A stretch of DNA of 64,000 nucleotides from positions 62,001 to 126,000 of the forward strand of contig NZ_JWJH01000005.1 in assembly GCF_000949865.1 (NCBI RefSeq), given 5' to 3'. The stretch's first letter is position 1, and every line of letters begins with the position of its first letter. Shown piece after piece: positions 27,380 through 36,079 of the stretch. Position numbers and translations under genes: made by a program. The stretch comes from Rhizobium nepotum 39/7 (GTDB taxonomy: Bacteria > Pseudomonadota > Alphaproteobacteria > Rhizobiales > Rhizobiaceae). The notes under the pieces were generated by a model. It had not been told where the DNA came from. It was given only the letters and a program-made list of their open reading frames with translations, and searched no databases.

Positions 27380-27784
27380 CTACCTGATGGCGGTGGCTTG
27401 CGACCAGACGACCATCCAGTGACCATCGCGATGCTCATAGGTGTCGGTATGCCAGTAGTCACTGAGGGGAACGTGGTGCCCGCCGAAGATGACTTCAAGC
27501 TGAGCGCGATATCGAATAATTGCGACCCCGTCGTATAGGCGCACCGCAATCTCGGCTGGTTCCCACGTCCGGTACTTGATTTGCCCCGAGGCTACCGCGC
27601 CCAGATAGTCTTCCTTTGAAAGAGCGGTGCCGATTGGCGTTATCAACTGAAAGTCTGGAGCATGAAACAGTCGCGCCTGATCGATATCGGCGCTGACCAG
27701 GGCGCGAAGTCTGGCGCGTTCCGTTTCACGCAGGAGGTCGGCTTCGCGGGTCAGCGAGGATGCGTCGACGTTCGGGATTGTCAT
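27380..27784 (-). CDS. NTF2-like / SnoaL-like protein (DUF4440 type)
   Basis: This 134-residue cone-fold protein has LRETERARLRALVSADID, the LITPIGTALSKEDYLGAV segment, YDGVAIIRYRAQLEV and a C-terminal YEHRDGHWMVVWSQAT, which is the usual pattern of DUF4440/SnoaL relatives. Its substrate is unknown. The ATG at 27784 follows GGAGAACACCT, a good ribosome binding site. It is divergent from a TetR regulator that probably controls it. Confidence 0.8.
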   Translation of the reverse strand: MTIPNVDASSLTREADLLRETERARLRALVSADIDQARLFHAPDFQLITPIGTALSKEDYLGAVASGQIKYRTWEPAEIAVRLYDGVAIIRYRAQLEVIFGGHHVPLSDYWHTDTYEHRDGHWMVVWSQATAIR

Positions 27785-27871
27785 AGGTGTTCTCCATTTG
27801 ATAGCGACGCTATGCGGATTGCCGACGGGCTGCACCAATCCCAGGACGCACCATGGCGATCTCCAAAATTA

Positions 27872-27930
27872 GACACTTAGACTGTTCTAGTCCAGTAGTC
27901 TCTTTTGACACTATGGATTTGAAGTGTCAA
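27872..27930. promoter_or_regulatory. Probable operator for the divergent TetR regulator
   Basis: A perfect inverted repeat TTGACACT-N10-AGTGTCAA occupies 27905-27930, and a third half-site (GACACT) lies at 27872-27877. A smaller palindrome GACT-N5-AGTC is at 27880-27892. They lie between the start codons of the NTF2-like and TetR genes, the usual place for a TetR operator. The assignment is inference from position. Confidence 0.65.
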
Positions 27931-27942
27931 TGTGACTACATC

Positions 27943-28533
27943 ATGCAGACCGATCAGAAAATAGCCCAGATTCTGGACGCCGCCTTGCCGGTGTTCGTGC
28001 GCTTTGGCTTTCGCAAGACCTCAATGGCCGACATCGCGCGGGCCGCAGGAATCTCGCGGGCCTCGCTCTATCTGAGCTTCAACAGCAAGGAAGAGCTGTT
28101 TCGAGCTGGTTCGATGCGAGCGCACAAACGGACAATGGATGAAGTGGAAGCCGTGCTGGCAGGCCATGGCAGTGCTTTTGAGCGCATGGAAATGGCCATA
28201 GCGGTCTTTCAGCGGGAGCTGATCGTTCCCTTTGGAAACAGTACCGATGCAGAAGAGCTGTTTGCGGCCAACATGGCTCTGGCTGAGGATATCACGCTGG
28301 AGGCACGGGCGAAGCTGCTGAACATGCTGACGCAGACATTGATAGCGGCCACAGAGAACAGGGAAATCGATCTTGACCCGTTGCAAGCCCAACCCGCTCA
28401 ACTGGCAAATATCATTGTGGCTGCGATGGATGGGATCAAACACGCGCAGAGGCGTTGTCCCGATCTTGAGGGTGACACAAGACTGTTCATGCGCCTGCTA
28501 CGGGTGGCGTTGATGCCCCGGACAGGTCAGTAG
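27943..28533 (+). CDS. TetR/AcrR family transcriptional regulator
   Basis: The 196-residue regulator has an N-terminal helix-turn-helix (KIAQILDAALPVFVRFGF, then MADIARAAGISRASLYLSF with recognition helix) followed by a ligand-binding helical domain. The ATG at 27943 gives a normal-length N terminus; an upstream in-frame ATG would place extra residues across the operator. It is divergent from the NTF2-like gene and probably represses it and itself; its ligand is unknown. Confidence 0.88.
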   Translation: MQTDQKIAQILDAALPVFVRFGFRKTSMADIARAAGISRASLYLSFNSKEELFRAGSMRAHKRTMDEVEAVLAGHGSAFERMEMAIAVFQRELIVPFGNSTDAEELFAANMALAEDITLEARAKLLNMLTQTLIAATENREIDLDPLQAQPAQLANIIVAAMDGIKHAQRRCPDLEGDTRLFMRLLRVALMPRTGQ

Positions 28534-28569
28534 GGAGAGTTTGGAGGCGACCGTTCACTGACCCAGATC

Positions 28570-29085
28570 TCACCGCACCAGACGGATATCGCTCGTCACC
28601 ACCGTTTTGCCTGTCTTGCCGTCTTTGTCGGTGGTGCGCAGCCGCAGGCCGTTGTCGCCGATCTTTTCGATGGTCATGGCGGCAACGCGGTCGCCGTTGA
28701 TTTCGCGGTTCCAGCGTACCGTGAGGTTGATCGCATTGCCCCGGCGGTTGCCGGCAAGCGCCGAAGGACGGCCGGAAGGACCGGTATAAGTGCCGCTGTA
28801 ACGCGCGCCGCTGGCGGCGAGATCGGCAGCGATGGCGCGCCTGACCACCAAAAGACCACGACAGGTGCCCGACATGCTGAGCGCCGTCGCCTTTGCATCT
28901 GAACTGAGCGTGCAATTGACGTTGATCGGCGGCATGCCGATGCGGGTGATCACCGTTCCCTTGCCTGTCCAGTTGCCTTCGAGCGACGACAAAAACGCGC
29001 TTTCGTCGGCGGCGGCTGGCAGCGCGGCAAAAAGACCTGCCGTGACGGCGATGATTGAGGTGCGAATTGGTCCTGTTTTTTCCAT
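28570..29085 (-). CDS. Secreted hypothetical protein
   Basis: No named family is recognised. The 171-residue product has a signal peptide (residues 1-26, SIIAVTAGLFAALPAAADE) and a mature domain beginning FLSSLEGNWTGKGTVI, an opening typical of lipocalin-like periplasmic proteins, ending TVVTSDIRLVR. Two cysteines (NCTLSS and GTCRG) could form a disulfide. It is monocistronic and converges with the TetR gene. Confidence 0.65.
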   Translation of the reverse strand: MEKTGPIRTSIIAVTAGLFAALPAAADESAFLSSLEGNWTGKGTVITRIGMPPINVNCTLSSDAKATALSMSGTCRGLLVVRRAIAADLAASGARYSGTYTGPSGRPSALAGNRRGNAINLTVRWNREINGDRVAAMTIEKIGDNGLRLRTTDKDGKTGKTVVTSDIRLVR

Positions 29086-29190
29086 TGGACGACTTTGCCG
29101 GTTCGGTTTCGTTCGACCCCTAACGCATCATCGCCTCCGGATGTTCCAGTCCCACGAATTGCCATTCAGGTCGTGCAGCCAAGCTCGACA

Positions 29191-29216
29191 CAAAAAAGGA
29201 GGCCTTGCGGCCTCCT
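29191..29216 (-). terminator. Terminator of fpr
   Basis: On the minus strand AGGAGGCC pairs with GGCCTCCT around a GCAA loop, followed by six T residues. It is 30 bases downstream of the fpr stop. Confidence 0.9.
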
Positions 29217-29245
29217 GTCGTCATCGTTTGTGAAAGAAATGCCCG

Positions 29246-30058
29246 TCAGCCGACGAAAGCGCGCTCGATGACAAACTCGGCAGGCTTGTTGTTGGCGCCT
29301 TCGGTAAGGCTGGCCTTTTCCAGAAGCTCCTTGGTGTCCTTTAGCATGGCCGAGGAACCGCAGATCATGCCGCGATCAATTGCAGGATCGAGTGCCGGGA
29401 CACCGAGATCCGCAAACAGCTTGCCGTTCTCGATCAGCGTGGTGATGCGGCCCTTGAAGGGGTAATCCTCGCGCGTGACCGTTGCATAATGCTTGAGCTT
29501 GTCGCCGACGATCTCGTTCAGGAACTCGTGGTTGCGGATTTCCTCGACCAGATCGAAGCCGTATTTCAGTTCGGCCACATCGCGGCAGGTATGGGTAAGG
29601 ATGACCTCCTCGAACTTTTCATAGGTATCCGGATCGCGGATCAGGCTCGCGAAGGGCGCGATGCCGGTGCCGGTCGAGAACATATAAAGCCGTCTGCCGG
29701 GCGTCAGCGCATCCAGAACCAGCGTGCCTGTCGGCTTCTTGCGCATCAGCACGGTATCGCCGGGCTTGATTGCCTGAAGATGCGACGTCAGCGGGCCGTC
29801 CGGAACCTTGATCGAGAAGAATTCCAGTTCCTCATCCCAGGCGGGGCTGGCGATGGAATAGGCGCGATAGACCGGCTTTTCACCGACCATCAGGCCGATC
29901 ATGGCGAATTCGCCGGAGCGGAAGCGGAAGCCGGCCGGGCGTGTCATCCGGAAACGGAACAGGTGATCCGTATAATGCTCCACCGACAAAACCGTCTCGG
30001 CGTAAACACCATCAGGTATCTTGATCGCAAAATCTTCCGTCTTGGCTGGCGCGTTCAT
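29246..30058 (-). CDS. fpr: Ferredoxin/flavodoxin-NADP+ reductase
   Basis: This 270-residue FAD enzyme exchanges electrons between NADPH and ferredoxin or flavodoxin. It has the FAD-binding RAYSIASP motif, a KKPTGTLVLD strand, the NADP-binding FSTGTGIAPFASLIRD, and the C-terminal VIERAFVG. It belongs to the bacterial subclass I FNR type. The gene lies downstream of the sulfite reductase operon on the same strand, 150 bp away, so it may supply the reduced ferredoxin that the reductase uses. Confidence 0.93.
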   Translation of the reverse strand: MNAPAKTEDFAIKIPDGVYAETVLSVEHYTDHLFRFRMTRPAGFRFRSGEFAMIGLMVGEKPVYRAYSIASPAWDEELEFFSIKVPDGPLTSHLQAIKPGDTVLMRKKPTGTLVLDALTPGRRLYMFSTGTGIAPFASLIRDPDTYEKFEEVILTHTCRDVAELKYGFDLVEEIRNHEFLNEIVGDKLKHYATVTREDYPFKGRITTLIENGKLFADLGVPALDPAIDRGMICGSSAMLKDTKELLEKASLTEGANNKPAEFVIERAFVG

Positions 30059-30167
30059 TTCAGGTTCCGTCCATTCTTACTCGATAGGCGATATTCTCCG
30101 ACCGGGCAATTATACCATTTTTGTCGCCTTTTGAAGGCATGAGAATATCAATACTGCCATGTGCGCA

Positions 30168-30196
30168 GGAAATATGTATCTAAAACTCATATTTCC
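30168..30196. promoter_or_regulatory. Inverted repeat between DUF934 gene and fpr
   Basis: GGAAATATG (30168-30176) and CATATTTCC (30188-30196) form a perfect nine-bp inverted repeat with an eleven-base spacer. It lies 110 bp upstream of fpr and 12 bp after the DUF934 stop. With no T-run it is more like a protein binding site or processing hairpin than a terminator. Confidence 0.45.
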
Positions 30197-30207
30197 CGCA
30201 TCATGCG

Positions 30208-30714
30208 TCAACCGGCCGCACGGCGACGCCAGCTATAGGTCTCGCCGCCGGTGGCCGGCCGGGCCGTTGGCTGATAATAGACCGGAATTTCCGGCAGGCG
30301 ACTTTCGGACAGGCGACGGATCGCCGTCCCATTCGTCACCGCAAAGCTGGTAAAGCCGGTGCGCAACATCAGCGGCACCTGGTCGATCAGCACATCGCCG
30401 ACCGCCCTCACCTCGCCTGCAAAATCAAGACGGCTGCGCAGCAGCGAGGCATGGCTGAAACCCCGGCCGTCATTGAAAGCCGGGAAGCTCACGGCGACAA
30501 GCTCGATACGGTCGAGATAGGGCTCGAGCCGGGTGACATCGTCAGCCGGAGCGATCAGAACGCCGAGGCCGACATCGTTGCTTTCAGCGGCACGGACGAG
30601 GAAATCGGCAAGCGACAGCACCGGCTTCTGCTCGCCAGTCGCCTTCACTTCTTCCGTTTCGATCACCCAGGGATCATTTTCCACGAAGCCGTCGCGGTTC
30701 CAGATTTTCGTCAT
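30208..30714 (-). CDS. DUF934 domain-containing protein
   Basis: This 168-residue protein is of the family that travels with sulfite reductase in proteobacteria. Features include LGVLIAPADDVTRLEPYLDR, FPAFNDGRGFSHASLLR and the RTGFTSFAV segment. Its molecular role is unknown; it is assumed to help sulfur assimilation. The ATG at 30714 has a ribosome binding site (GAGGAGATTGCC) and lies 10 bp after the reductase stop. Confidence 0.85.
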   Translation of the reverse strand: MTKIWNRDGFVENDPWVIETEEVKATGEQKPVLSLADFLVRAAESNDVGLGVLIAPADDVTRLEPYLDRIELVAVSFPAFNDGRGFSHASLLRSRLDFAGEVRAVGDVLIDQVPLMLRTGFTSFAVTNGTAIRRLSESRLPEIPVYYQPTARPATGGETYSWRRRAAG

Positions 30715-30724
30715 GGCAATCTCC

Positions 30725-32395
30725 TCAGGCGGCTTCGGCCGCAGAACCGTAGAGCGCATTCTTGAAGGGCTGCGGCCCGACGCGACGATAGGCTTCGAGG
30801 AAGTTTTCCTCCTTCGAAAGGCGCAAGCCCAGATAGGTATCGACGATGGTTTCCACCGCGTCTGTCACCTTTTCCGGCTCAAAACCGCGACCGATGATCT
30901 CACCGATCGAAGTGTTTTCGTCGCCCGATCCGCCAAGCGTGATCTGGTAGAGTTCGGCACCCTTCTTTTCCACACCCAGAAGGCCGATATGGCCGACATG
31001 GTGGTGGCCGCAGGCATTGATGCAGCCGGAAATCTTGATCTTCAGCTCACCGATTTCCAACTGACGCTCATGCGCGCCGAAACGGGTGGAGATTTCCTGC
31101 GCCAGCGGAATGGAGCGCGCATTGGCAAGCGCGCAATAGTCCAGCCCGGGACAGGCAATGATATCGGTGATCAGCCCGGCATTGGCGGTAGCCAACCCCG
31201 CACCCACCAGTGCGCGATAGACCGGCTCAAGATCGGCCAGCGCCACATGCGGCAGGATGATGTTCTGCTCGTGGCTGATGCGGATTTCGTCGAAGGCGTA
31301 TTCGGCGGCGATATCGGCAACGAGTTCCATCTGCTCGTCCGTCGCATCACCCGGAATGCCGCCAATCGGCTTCAGCGAAATCGTCACCATGCCGTAATCG
31401 GGATGCTTGTGCGGCGCGACGTTCTGCTCGACGAAGCGGGCAAAGCCCTCATCCGCCCGCTTCCAGCGCGCCAGACTTTCCCAGCCTTCGGGGCGATTCG
31501 TCAGTGCCGGCGGTGCGAAATAAGCGGTGATGGCCGCAATATCGGCATCCGGCAGCTTCAATTCGCTGTTTTTCAGGTCCGCGAACTCGACCTCGACCTG
31601 ACGGGCCAGTTCTTCGGCACCGGTCTCGTGCACGAGTATCTTGATGCGCGCCTTGTATTTGTTGTCGCGGCGGCCGTGCAGATTATAAACGCGCATGACA
31701 GCCGTGGTGTAGGACAGCAGGTCCTCTTCCGGCAGGAAGTCGCGGATCTTCTTGGCGATCATCGGCGTGCGGCCCTGCCCACCGCCGACATAGACGGCAA
31801 AACCGATCTCGCCCTTGTCGTTCTTTTTCAAGTGCAGGCCGATATCGTGAACCTGAATGGCGGCGCGGTCGCGCTCGGCACCCGTTACCGCGATCTTGAA
31901 CTTGCGCGGCAGGAACGAGAATTCCGGATGCACGGAAGACCATTGACGCAGGATTTCCGCATAAGGACGTGGATCGGCAACCTCGTCGGCGGCGGCACCT
32001 GCGAAATGGTCGGCAGTCACGTTGCGAATGCAGTTGCCGGAGGTCTGCAACGCATGCATTTCCACGCTTGCCAGTTCGGCGAGGATATCCGGCGTATCGG
32101 ACAGGCGCGGCCAATTGTACTGGATATTCTGGCGGGTGGTGAAATGGCCATAACCCCGGTCATATTTGCGGGCGATATGGGCCAGCATCCGCATCTGCTG
32201 CGAATTCAGCGTGCCATAGGGAATGGCGACGCGCAGCATATAGGCATGAAGCTGGAGATAGACACCGTTCATAAGGCGCAGCGGCTTGAACGCGTCCTCG
32301 GCCAGTTCGCCGGACAGCCGGCGCTCGACCTGATCGCGAAACTGCGCCACGCGGCCTTCAACAAATGCGTGATCAAACTCGTCGTAACGGTACAT
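30725..32395 (-). CDS. Assimilatory sulfite (nitrite/sulfite) reductase hemoprotein
   Basis: The 556-residue enzyme reduces sulfite to sulfide with six electrons using siroheme and a [4Fe-4S] cluster. Cluster ligands are visible as CPGLDYC (C-x5-C) and CINAC (C-x3-C) in the C-terminal half, inside the GCINACGHHHVGHIG motif. Two ferredoxin-like half-domains and two siroheme domains occupy the chain. Context with cysG favours sulfite over nitrite as the substrate. A ferredoxin rather than a flavoprotein subunit is the likely donor since no cysJ is present. Confidence 0.9.
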   Translation of the reverse strand: MYRYDEFDHAFVEGRVAQFRDQVERRLSGELAEDAFKPLRLMNGVYLQLHAYMLRVAIPYGTLNSQQMRMLAHIARKYDRGYGHFTTRQNIQYNWPRLSDTPDILAELASVEMHALQTSGNCIRNVTADHFAGAAADEVADPRPYAEILRQWSSVHPEFSFLPRKFKIAVTGAERDRAAIQVHDIGLHLKKNDKGEIGFAVYVGGGQGRTPMIAKKIRDFLPEEDLLSYTTAVMRVYNLHGRRDNKYKARIKILVHETGAEELARQVEVEFADLKNSELKLPDADIAAITAYFAPPALTNRPEGWESLARWKRADEGFARFVEQNVAPHKHPDYGMVTISLKPIGGIPGDATDEQMELVADIAAEYAFDEIRISHEQNIILPHVALADLEPVYRALVGAGLATANAGLITDIIACPGLDYCALANARSIPLAQEISTRFGAHERQLEIGELKIKISGCINACGHHHVGHIGLLGVEKKGAELYQITLGGSGDENTSIGEIIGRGFEPEKVTDAVETIVDTYLGLRLSKEENFLEAYRRVGPQPFKNALYGSAAEAA

Positions 32396-32403
32396 CTTCT
32401 TCC

Positions 32404-32718
32404 TCAGACTGCGATGAATGCTGCATCGGCCGGCTTGAAGCCGTTGGCATAGTGCATGGTCGGACCAGCGGCGCGAATGCGCTCGCGAAGCCGCGTCGGC
32501 CAGAGCTTGCCATTCTCCTCCACCACGTCGATGACGTTTACGTCAACGACTTTGTTGGCGGAAAAATCCCGCTTGCCGATTTCCTCGAACGAGGCGACGG
32601 CCTCCGCATGGCGGGCGACGATCGCGTCCTGCAGGTTCTCCGTCCATTCGCCATTGGCATCGAGCCAGACGGCGATACCATCGCCAAGGCGGTTGGCGGT
32701 CAAAACCTTGTCAGCCAT
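32404..32718 (-). CDS. DUF2849 domain-containing protein
   Basis: This 104-residue protein has LTANRLGDGIAVWLDANGEW, then VDVNVIDVVEENGKLWPTRLRERIRAAGPT, the character of DUF2849 proteins that sit between cysG and sulfite reductase genes in alphaproteobacteria. Function is unknown. The ATG at 32718 lies seven bases after GGGAG; another in-frame ATG is two codons upstream. Its start overlaps the cysG stop. Confidence 0.85.
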   Translation of the reverse strand: MADKVLTANRLGDGIAVWLDANGEWTENLQDAIVARHAEAVASFEEIGKRDFSANKVVDVNVIDVVEENGKLWPTRLRERIRAAGPTMHYANGFKPADAAFIAV

Positions 32719-34174
32719 TTGCATACTCCCGTTTGAGGTTCGCTGGCTTTGAGCCAAGCGCAAGCGCCTCGGACCTGTCGAAATTGGCGCCCGCCACCGC
32801 ATCGCCGATGATGACCATAACCGGGCCGGTCAACTCATCGCGATATTCGAGGTCGGGCAGATCGTTCAATGTGCCATGCAGCAGGCGGCGATCCGCGCGG
32901 CTGGCATTTTCGATGACGGCCACCGTCGTTTCCACGCCGAGCCCGGCCTCGATCAGCCTTGTCGCGACGGACGCTGCAACGCTGCGGCCCATATAAACGG
33001 CAATGGTGGCGCCGGAAACGGCAAGACGCGCCCAGTCGGGCAGCACATCGCCGGTCAGATCGTGGCCGGTGGTGAAAATCAGCGACGAGGCGACACCGCG
33101 CAGCGTCAGCGGCAATTCGAAATCCGCAGCTGCGGCGAAGGCCGAGGTGATGCCAGGCACGATCTCGTAGCCGATGCCGGCACTACGCAGCGCGGCCATT
33201 TCCTCACCCGCCCGGCCATAGACCAGCGGATCGCCGGATTTGAGGCGCACGACGCGTTTGCCGTCTTTGCCAAGGCGCACCAGCAGGCGGTTGATTTCGT
33301 CCTGCGACTTGCTGTGGCAACCCTTGCGCTTGCCGACGGACAGGCGTTCGGCATCGCGGCGGCCCATATCGACGATTGCCTGTGGTACCAGCGCATCATA
33401 GACGATGACGTCGGCTTCCATCAGCACGCGCTGGGCGCGCAGCGTCAGCAGGTCTTCCGCACCGGGACCGGCGCCGACAAGCCAGACGCGGCCTTCGCTG
33501 CGTTCGGGCGATAACAACAGACGATTAGCGGCGTCACGGGCGGAAAGCGTATCGCCGAGAGCGACGGCATCTGCGACAGCACCTGAAAAGAACCGACGCC
33601 AGAAATTGCGCCGCAACGCGCCCTTGGGCACATTCTGCTCGGCCACGTCACGATACTGCACGGCAAGGCGTGCAAGCTTGCCAAGCGACGGCGACAGCAT
33701 CTGGTCGATGCGCGCGCGGATCATCTGGGCAAGAACCGGCCCTGCCCCTTCGGTGCCAATGGCGATGGCGACGGGTGCGCGGGCCACGAGCGCCGGGGTG
33801 AAGAAATCGCAAAATTCCGGCTGGTCCACCGCATTGGCGGGGATTTTCTTCGCGCGCGCGACAGAGACGATCTCGCGGTCCAGCGCCTCGTCACCGGTGG
33901 CGGCAAAAACCAGAGTTGCGCCATCGATCAGCTCGCTGGAAAAGCCCAGGGCCTGATGATCGATGCCGTTATTTCGGAGATAGCGCGCAAAATCCGCTTC
34001 CGGCTCGTCGGCATAGGCGATGATATGCGCATTGGTATTGGCAAGCAGCCTTACCTTTGCGAAAGCCTCATCTCCATTTCCGAAGACAATGACCTGCCGT
34101 CCCTCAACCCGGAAGAAAGCGGGGAAGGTCGAAAGGCGGTCGCCGGCTGCGGAAAAATCATGTTCGTCGTGCAT
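32711..34174 (-). CDS. cysG: Siroheme synthase (uroporphyrin-III C-methyltransferase / precorrin-2 dehydrogenase)
   Basis: This 487-residue fusion makes siroheme for the sulfite reductase downstream. The N-terminal third is a Rossmann NAD-dependent dehydrogenase/ferrochelatase (VFGNGDEAFAKVRLLANT, where most relatives have GGGxVAxRK); the C-terminal part is the SAM-dependent methyltransferase (WLVGAGPGAEDLLTLRA, then LVYGRAGEE and PGITSAFAAAA). The ATG at 34174 was chosen because the conserved FFRVEGRQVIVFG region begins about 20 residues later. It is the first gene of the operon. Confidence 0.93.
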   Translation of the reverse strand: MHDEHDFSAAGDRLSTFPAFFRVEGRQVIVFGNGDEAFAKVRLLANTNAHIIAYADEPEADFARYLRNNGIDHQALGFSSELIDGATLVFAATGDEALDREIVSVARAKKIPANAVDQPEFCDFFTPALVARAPVAIAIGTEGAGPVLAQMIRARIDQMLSPSLGKLARLAVQYRDVAEQNVPKGALRRNFWRRFFSGAVADAVALGDTLSARDAANRLLLSPERSEGRVWLVGAGPGAEDLLTLRAQRVLMEADVIVYDALVPQAIVDMGRRDAERLSVGKRKGCHSKSQDEINRLLVRLGKDGKRVVRLKSGDPLVYGRAGEEMAALRSAGIGYEIVPGITSAFAAAADFELPLTLRGVASSLIFTTGHDLTGDVLPDWARLAVSGATIAVYMGRSVAASVATRLIEAGLGVETTVAVIENASRADRRLLHGTLNDLPDLEYRDELTGPVMVIIGDAVAGANFDRSEALALGSKPANLKREYANG

Positions 34175-34435
34175 TGTGCATATATCCCGCATTGCGGCGC
34201 AAGATTGAAGAAACAGAAATTCAAGCCTTTCCGGCACCTGGATTTTTATTTCTCGAACACCCCTGTTTTTGAGGAAAACCAACCAGCACCCCTGTTTTAC
34301 CCCTGTCAGAGGCATCGGAATCCCGTGAGAATCCCTTGACAAACCATGTCCTCGCGCCGAACAAGGGAGGACCATTTTCGTCGATTTCTCCACGCGAAAA
34401 CCGCTTTTTTTAGAGCGGCACGAAGGATCAGACCC

Positions 34436-35023
34436 TTGAACAGCCCCACTCTCGCCGCCCGTCTTCTCGATGTCATCGAACACGATATCCTGCCGTTGAC
34501 GGTGCGCGGGGTCAGCCTCGGAAACAAGGTTTTCGGCGCGGCGATCCTGCGCAAATCCGACCTGTCGCTGGTGATTGCGGAGACGAATAACGAGCTGGAA
34601 AACCCGCTCTGGCACGGTGAGGTGCACGCCCTGAAGCGGTTTTACGAACTGGGCGAGAAGCCGAATACCAAGGACCTGATTTTCCTTTCCACCCACGAAC
34701 CCTGCACCATGTGCATGTCCGCCATCACCTGGGCCGGCTTCGACAATTTCTATTCCTTCTTCAGCCACGAGGATTCCCGCGATGCTTTCGCGATCCCGCA
34801 CGATCTGAAAATCCTGAAGGAAGTGTTCGGGCTGGAGCCGGGCGGATATCGCCGCAGCAACGCCTTCTGGAACTCTTTCTTCATCGCCGATCTGGTGGAA
34901 AGCGAGAACGATCCGTTGAAAAGCACATTGAAGGCGCAGACGGCCCGCATCAAGGCCGCCTATGACGATCTCTCCACCACATACCAGTCGTCGAAAAGCG
35001 ATAACGACATTCCGCTGAATTAG
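34436..35023 (+). CDS. Nucleoside deaminase family protein
   Basis: This 195-residue cytidine-deaminase-fold protein binds zinc through HGEVHA (H and catalytic E) and PCTMC. The wider pattern (STHEPCTMCMSAITWAGFDNFY) resembles guanine or TadA-type deaminases but is divergent, so the substrate is unknown. The best start is TTG at 34436, nine bases after AAGGA; no ATG fits the domain boundary. The gene is divergent from cysG and 51 bp from mazG. Confidence 0.8.
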   Translation: MNSPTLAARLLDVIEHDILPLTVRGVSLGNKVFGAAILRKSDLSLVIAETNNELENPLWHGEVHALKRFYELGEKPNTKDLIFLSTHEPCTMCMSAITWAGFDNFYSFFSHEDSRDAFAIPHDLKILKEVFGLEPGGYRRSNAFWNSFFIADLVESENDPLKSTLKAQTARIKAAYDDLSTTYQSSKSDNDIPLN

Positions 35024-35024
35024 A

Positions 35025-35045
35025 GCATTTCCCGGAAAAGTGCGT
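35025..35045. repeat. Partial rhizobial AGAGCATTTC-type repeat
   Basis: GAGCATTTCCCGGAAAAGTG follows the deaminase stop almost directly. It matches the first half of a palindrome frequently seen between rhizobial genes; the second arm is missing here. Confidence 0.5.
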
Positions 35046-35074
35046 AAAAACAAAGAATGAAGGTTTGAGACACG

Positions 35075-35920
35075 ATGGAAGCCTCGAAGGATATTTCCCG
35101 CCTGATCGAGATCATGGAAGCCCTGCGCCAGCCGGAAACCGGTTGCCCGTGGGATGTTGTCCAGACCTTCGAGACGATCAAGCCCTACACCATTGAAGAG
35201 GCTTATGAAGTCGCCGACGCCATCGAGCGCAAGGATATGGACGATCTTTGCGACGAGCTGGGCGACCTGTTGTTGCAGGTGGTTTTCCACGCCCGCATTG
35301 CCGAGGAACGGGGCGAATTCGCCTTTGGCGACGTGGTTGAGGCTGTCACCTCGAAAATGATCCGCCGCCATCCGCATGTCTTTGCCGTGTCCGCCGCGGA
35401 TACGCCAGAGAGCGTCAAGCTGCAATGGGACCAGATCAAGGCCGCAGAAAAACGCGAACGTGCGGAGCGCCGTGCGCAGCGGGGTATCACGGAAGATTTC
35501 AAGGCGGGCTTCCTTGGCGGCGTACAGCGCAGCCAGCCGGCGCTGACCGAGGCCCTGAAGCTGCAGGAGCAGGCCGCGCGCGCCGGTTTCGACTGGTCGG
35601 ACCCCGCTCCTATTCTCGACAAGATCGAGGAGGAGATCGCAGAATTGCGCGAAGCGCTGGCGGAGGGAAAACCGGAGAAGGTCTCCGACGAACTCGGAGA
35701 TCTCATCTTCGCGCTCGTCAATATCGGCCGCCACGTCAAGGCCGATCCGGAAGATGCGCTGCGCGGCACCAATACGAAATTCCGCAGGCGTTTCAACCAC
35801 ATCGAAACGTCTCTCACCGAAAATGGCGAGACGCTGGAAGAAGCGAGCCTTGAGAGAATGGAAGACCTCTGGCAGGCGGCGAAACGCATCGAACGCTCGC
35901 TCGATACGGTTTCGTCCTAG
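35075..35920 (+). CDS. mazG: Nucleoside triphosphate pyrophosphohydrolase MazG
   Basis: MazG removes pyrophosphate from non-canonical or excess NTPs. The 281-residue protein holds two MazG domains: the first with CPWDVVQTFETIKPYTIEEA and EELGD-like DELGDLLLQVVFHA (residues 25-80), the second with KIEEEIAELREAL and DELGDLIFALVNIGRH (residues 185-220). These carry the ExxE and ExxD magnesium-binding residues. Length is normal for the two-domain form. Confidence 0.94.
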   Translation: MEASKDISRLIEIMEALRQPETGCPWDVVQTFETIKPYTIEEAYEVADAIERKDMDDLCDELGDLLLQVVFHARIAEERGEFAFGDVVEAVTSKMIRRHPHVFAVSAADTPESVKLQWDQIKAAEKRERAERRAQRGITEDFKAGFLGGVQRSQPALTEALKLQEQAARAGFDWSDPAPILDKIEEEIAELREALAEGKPEKVSDELGDLIFALVNIGRHVKADPEDALRGTNTKFRRRFNHIETSLTENGETLEEASLERMEDLWQAAKRIERSLDTVSS

Positions 35921-35926
35921 CCCGCC

Positions 35927-36039
35927 GTCACCCCGGATTTAGTCCGGGGTCCAGTGCGATCAAGTCCTTGATCGCAAAAGACTCTTTCCTCACGACACAG
36001 ACGCGCCGTGGCTGGATTCCGGCTCAAGGCCGGAATGAC
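35927..36039. repeat. Rhizobial palindromic repeat, copy A
   Basis: The ends read GTCACCCCGGATTTAGTCCG and, inverted at the right end, GTCATTCCGGCCTTGAGCCG. Each arm has its own small hairpin. It lies between convergent mazG and hflX. Related copies are at 52196-52268 and 60630-60703. Confidence 0.8.
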
Positions 36040-36079
36040 GGGGAGAGGTTTTCGGGCCTTACAATCGTTCTCAGAGCAA

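Noticed and set aside
34175-35800. Upstream in-frame extension of cysG reaching across the deaminase and mazG genes
   Set aside because: The siroheme synthase domains begin after 34174; the extension is antisense to two real genes.
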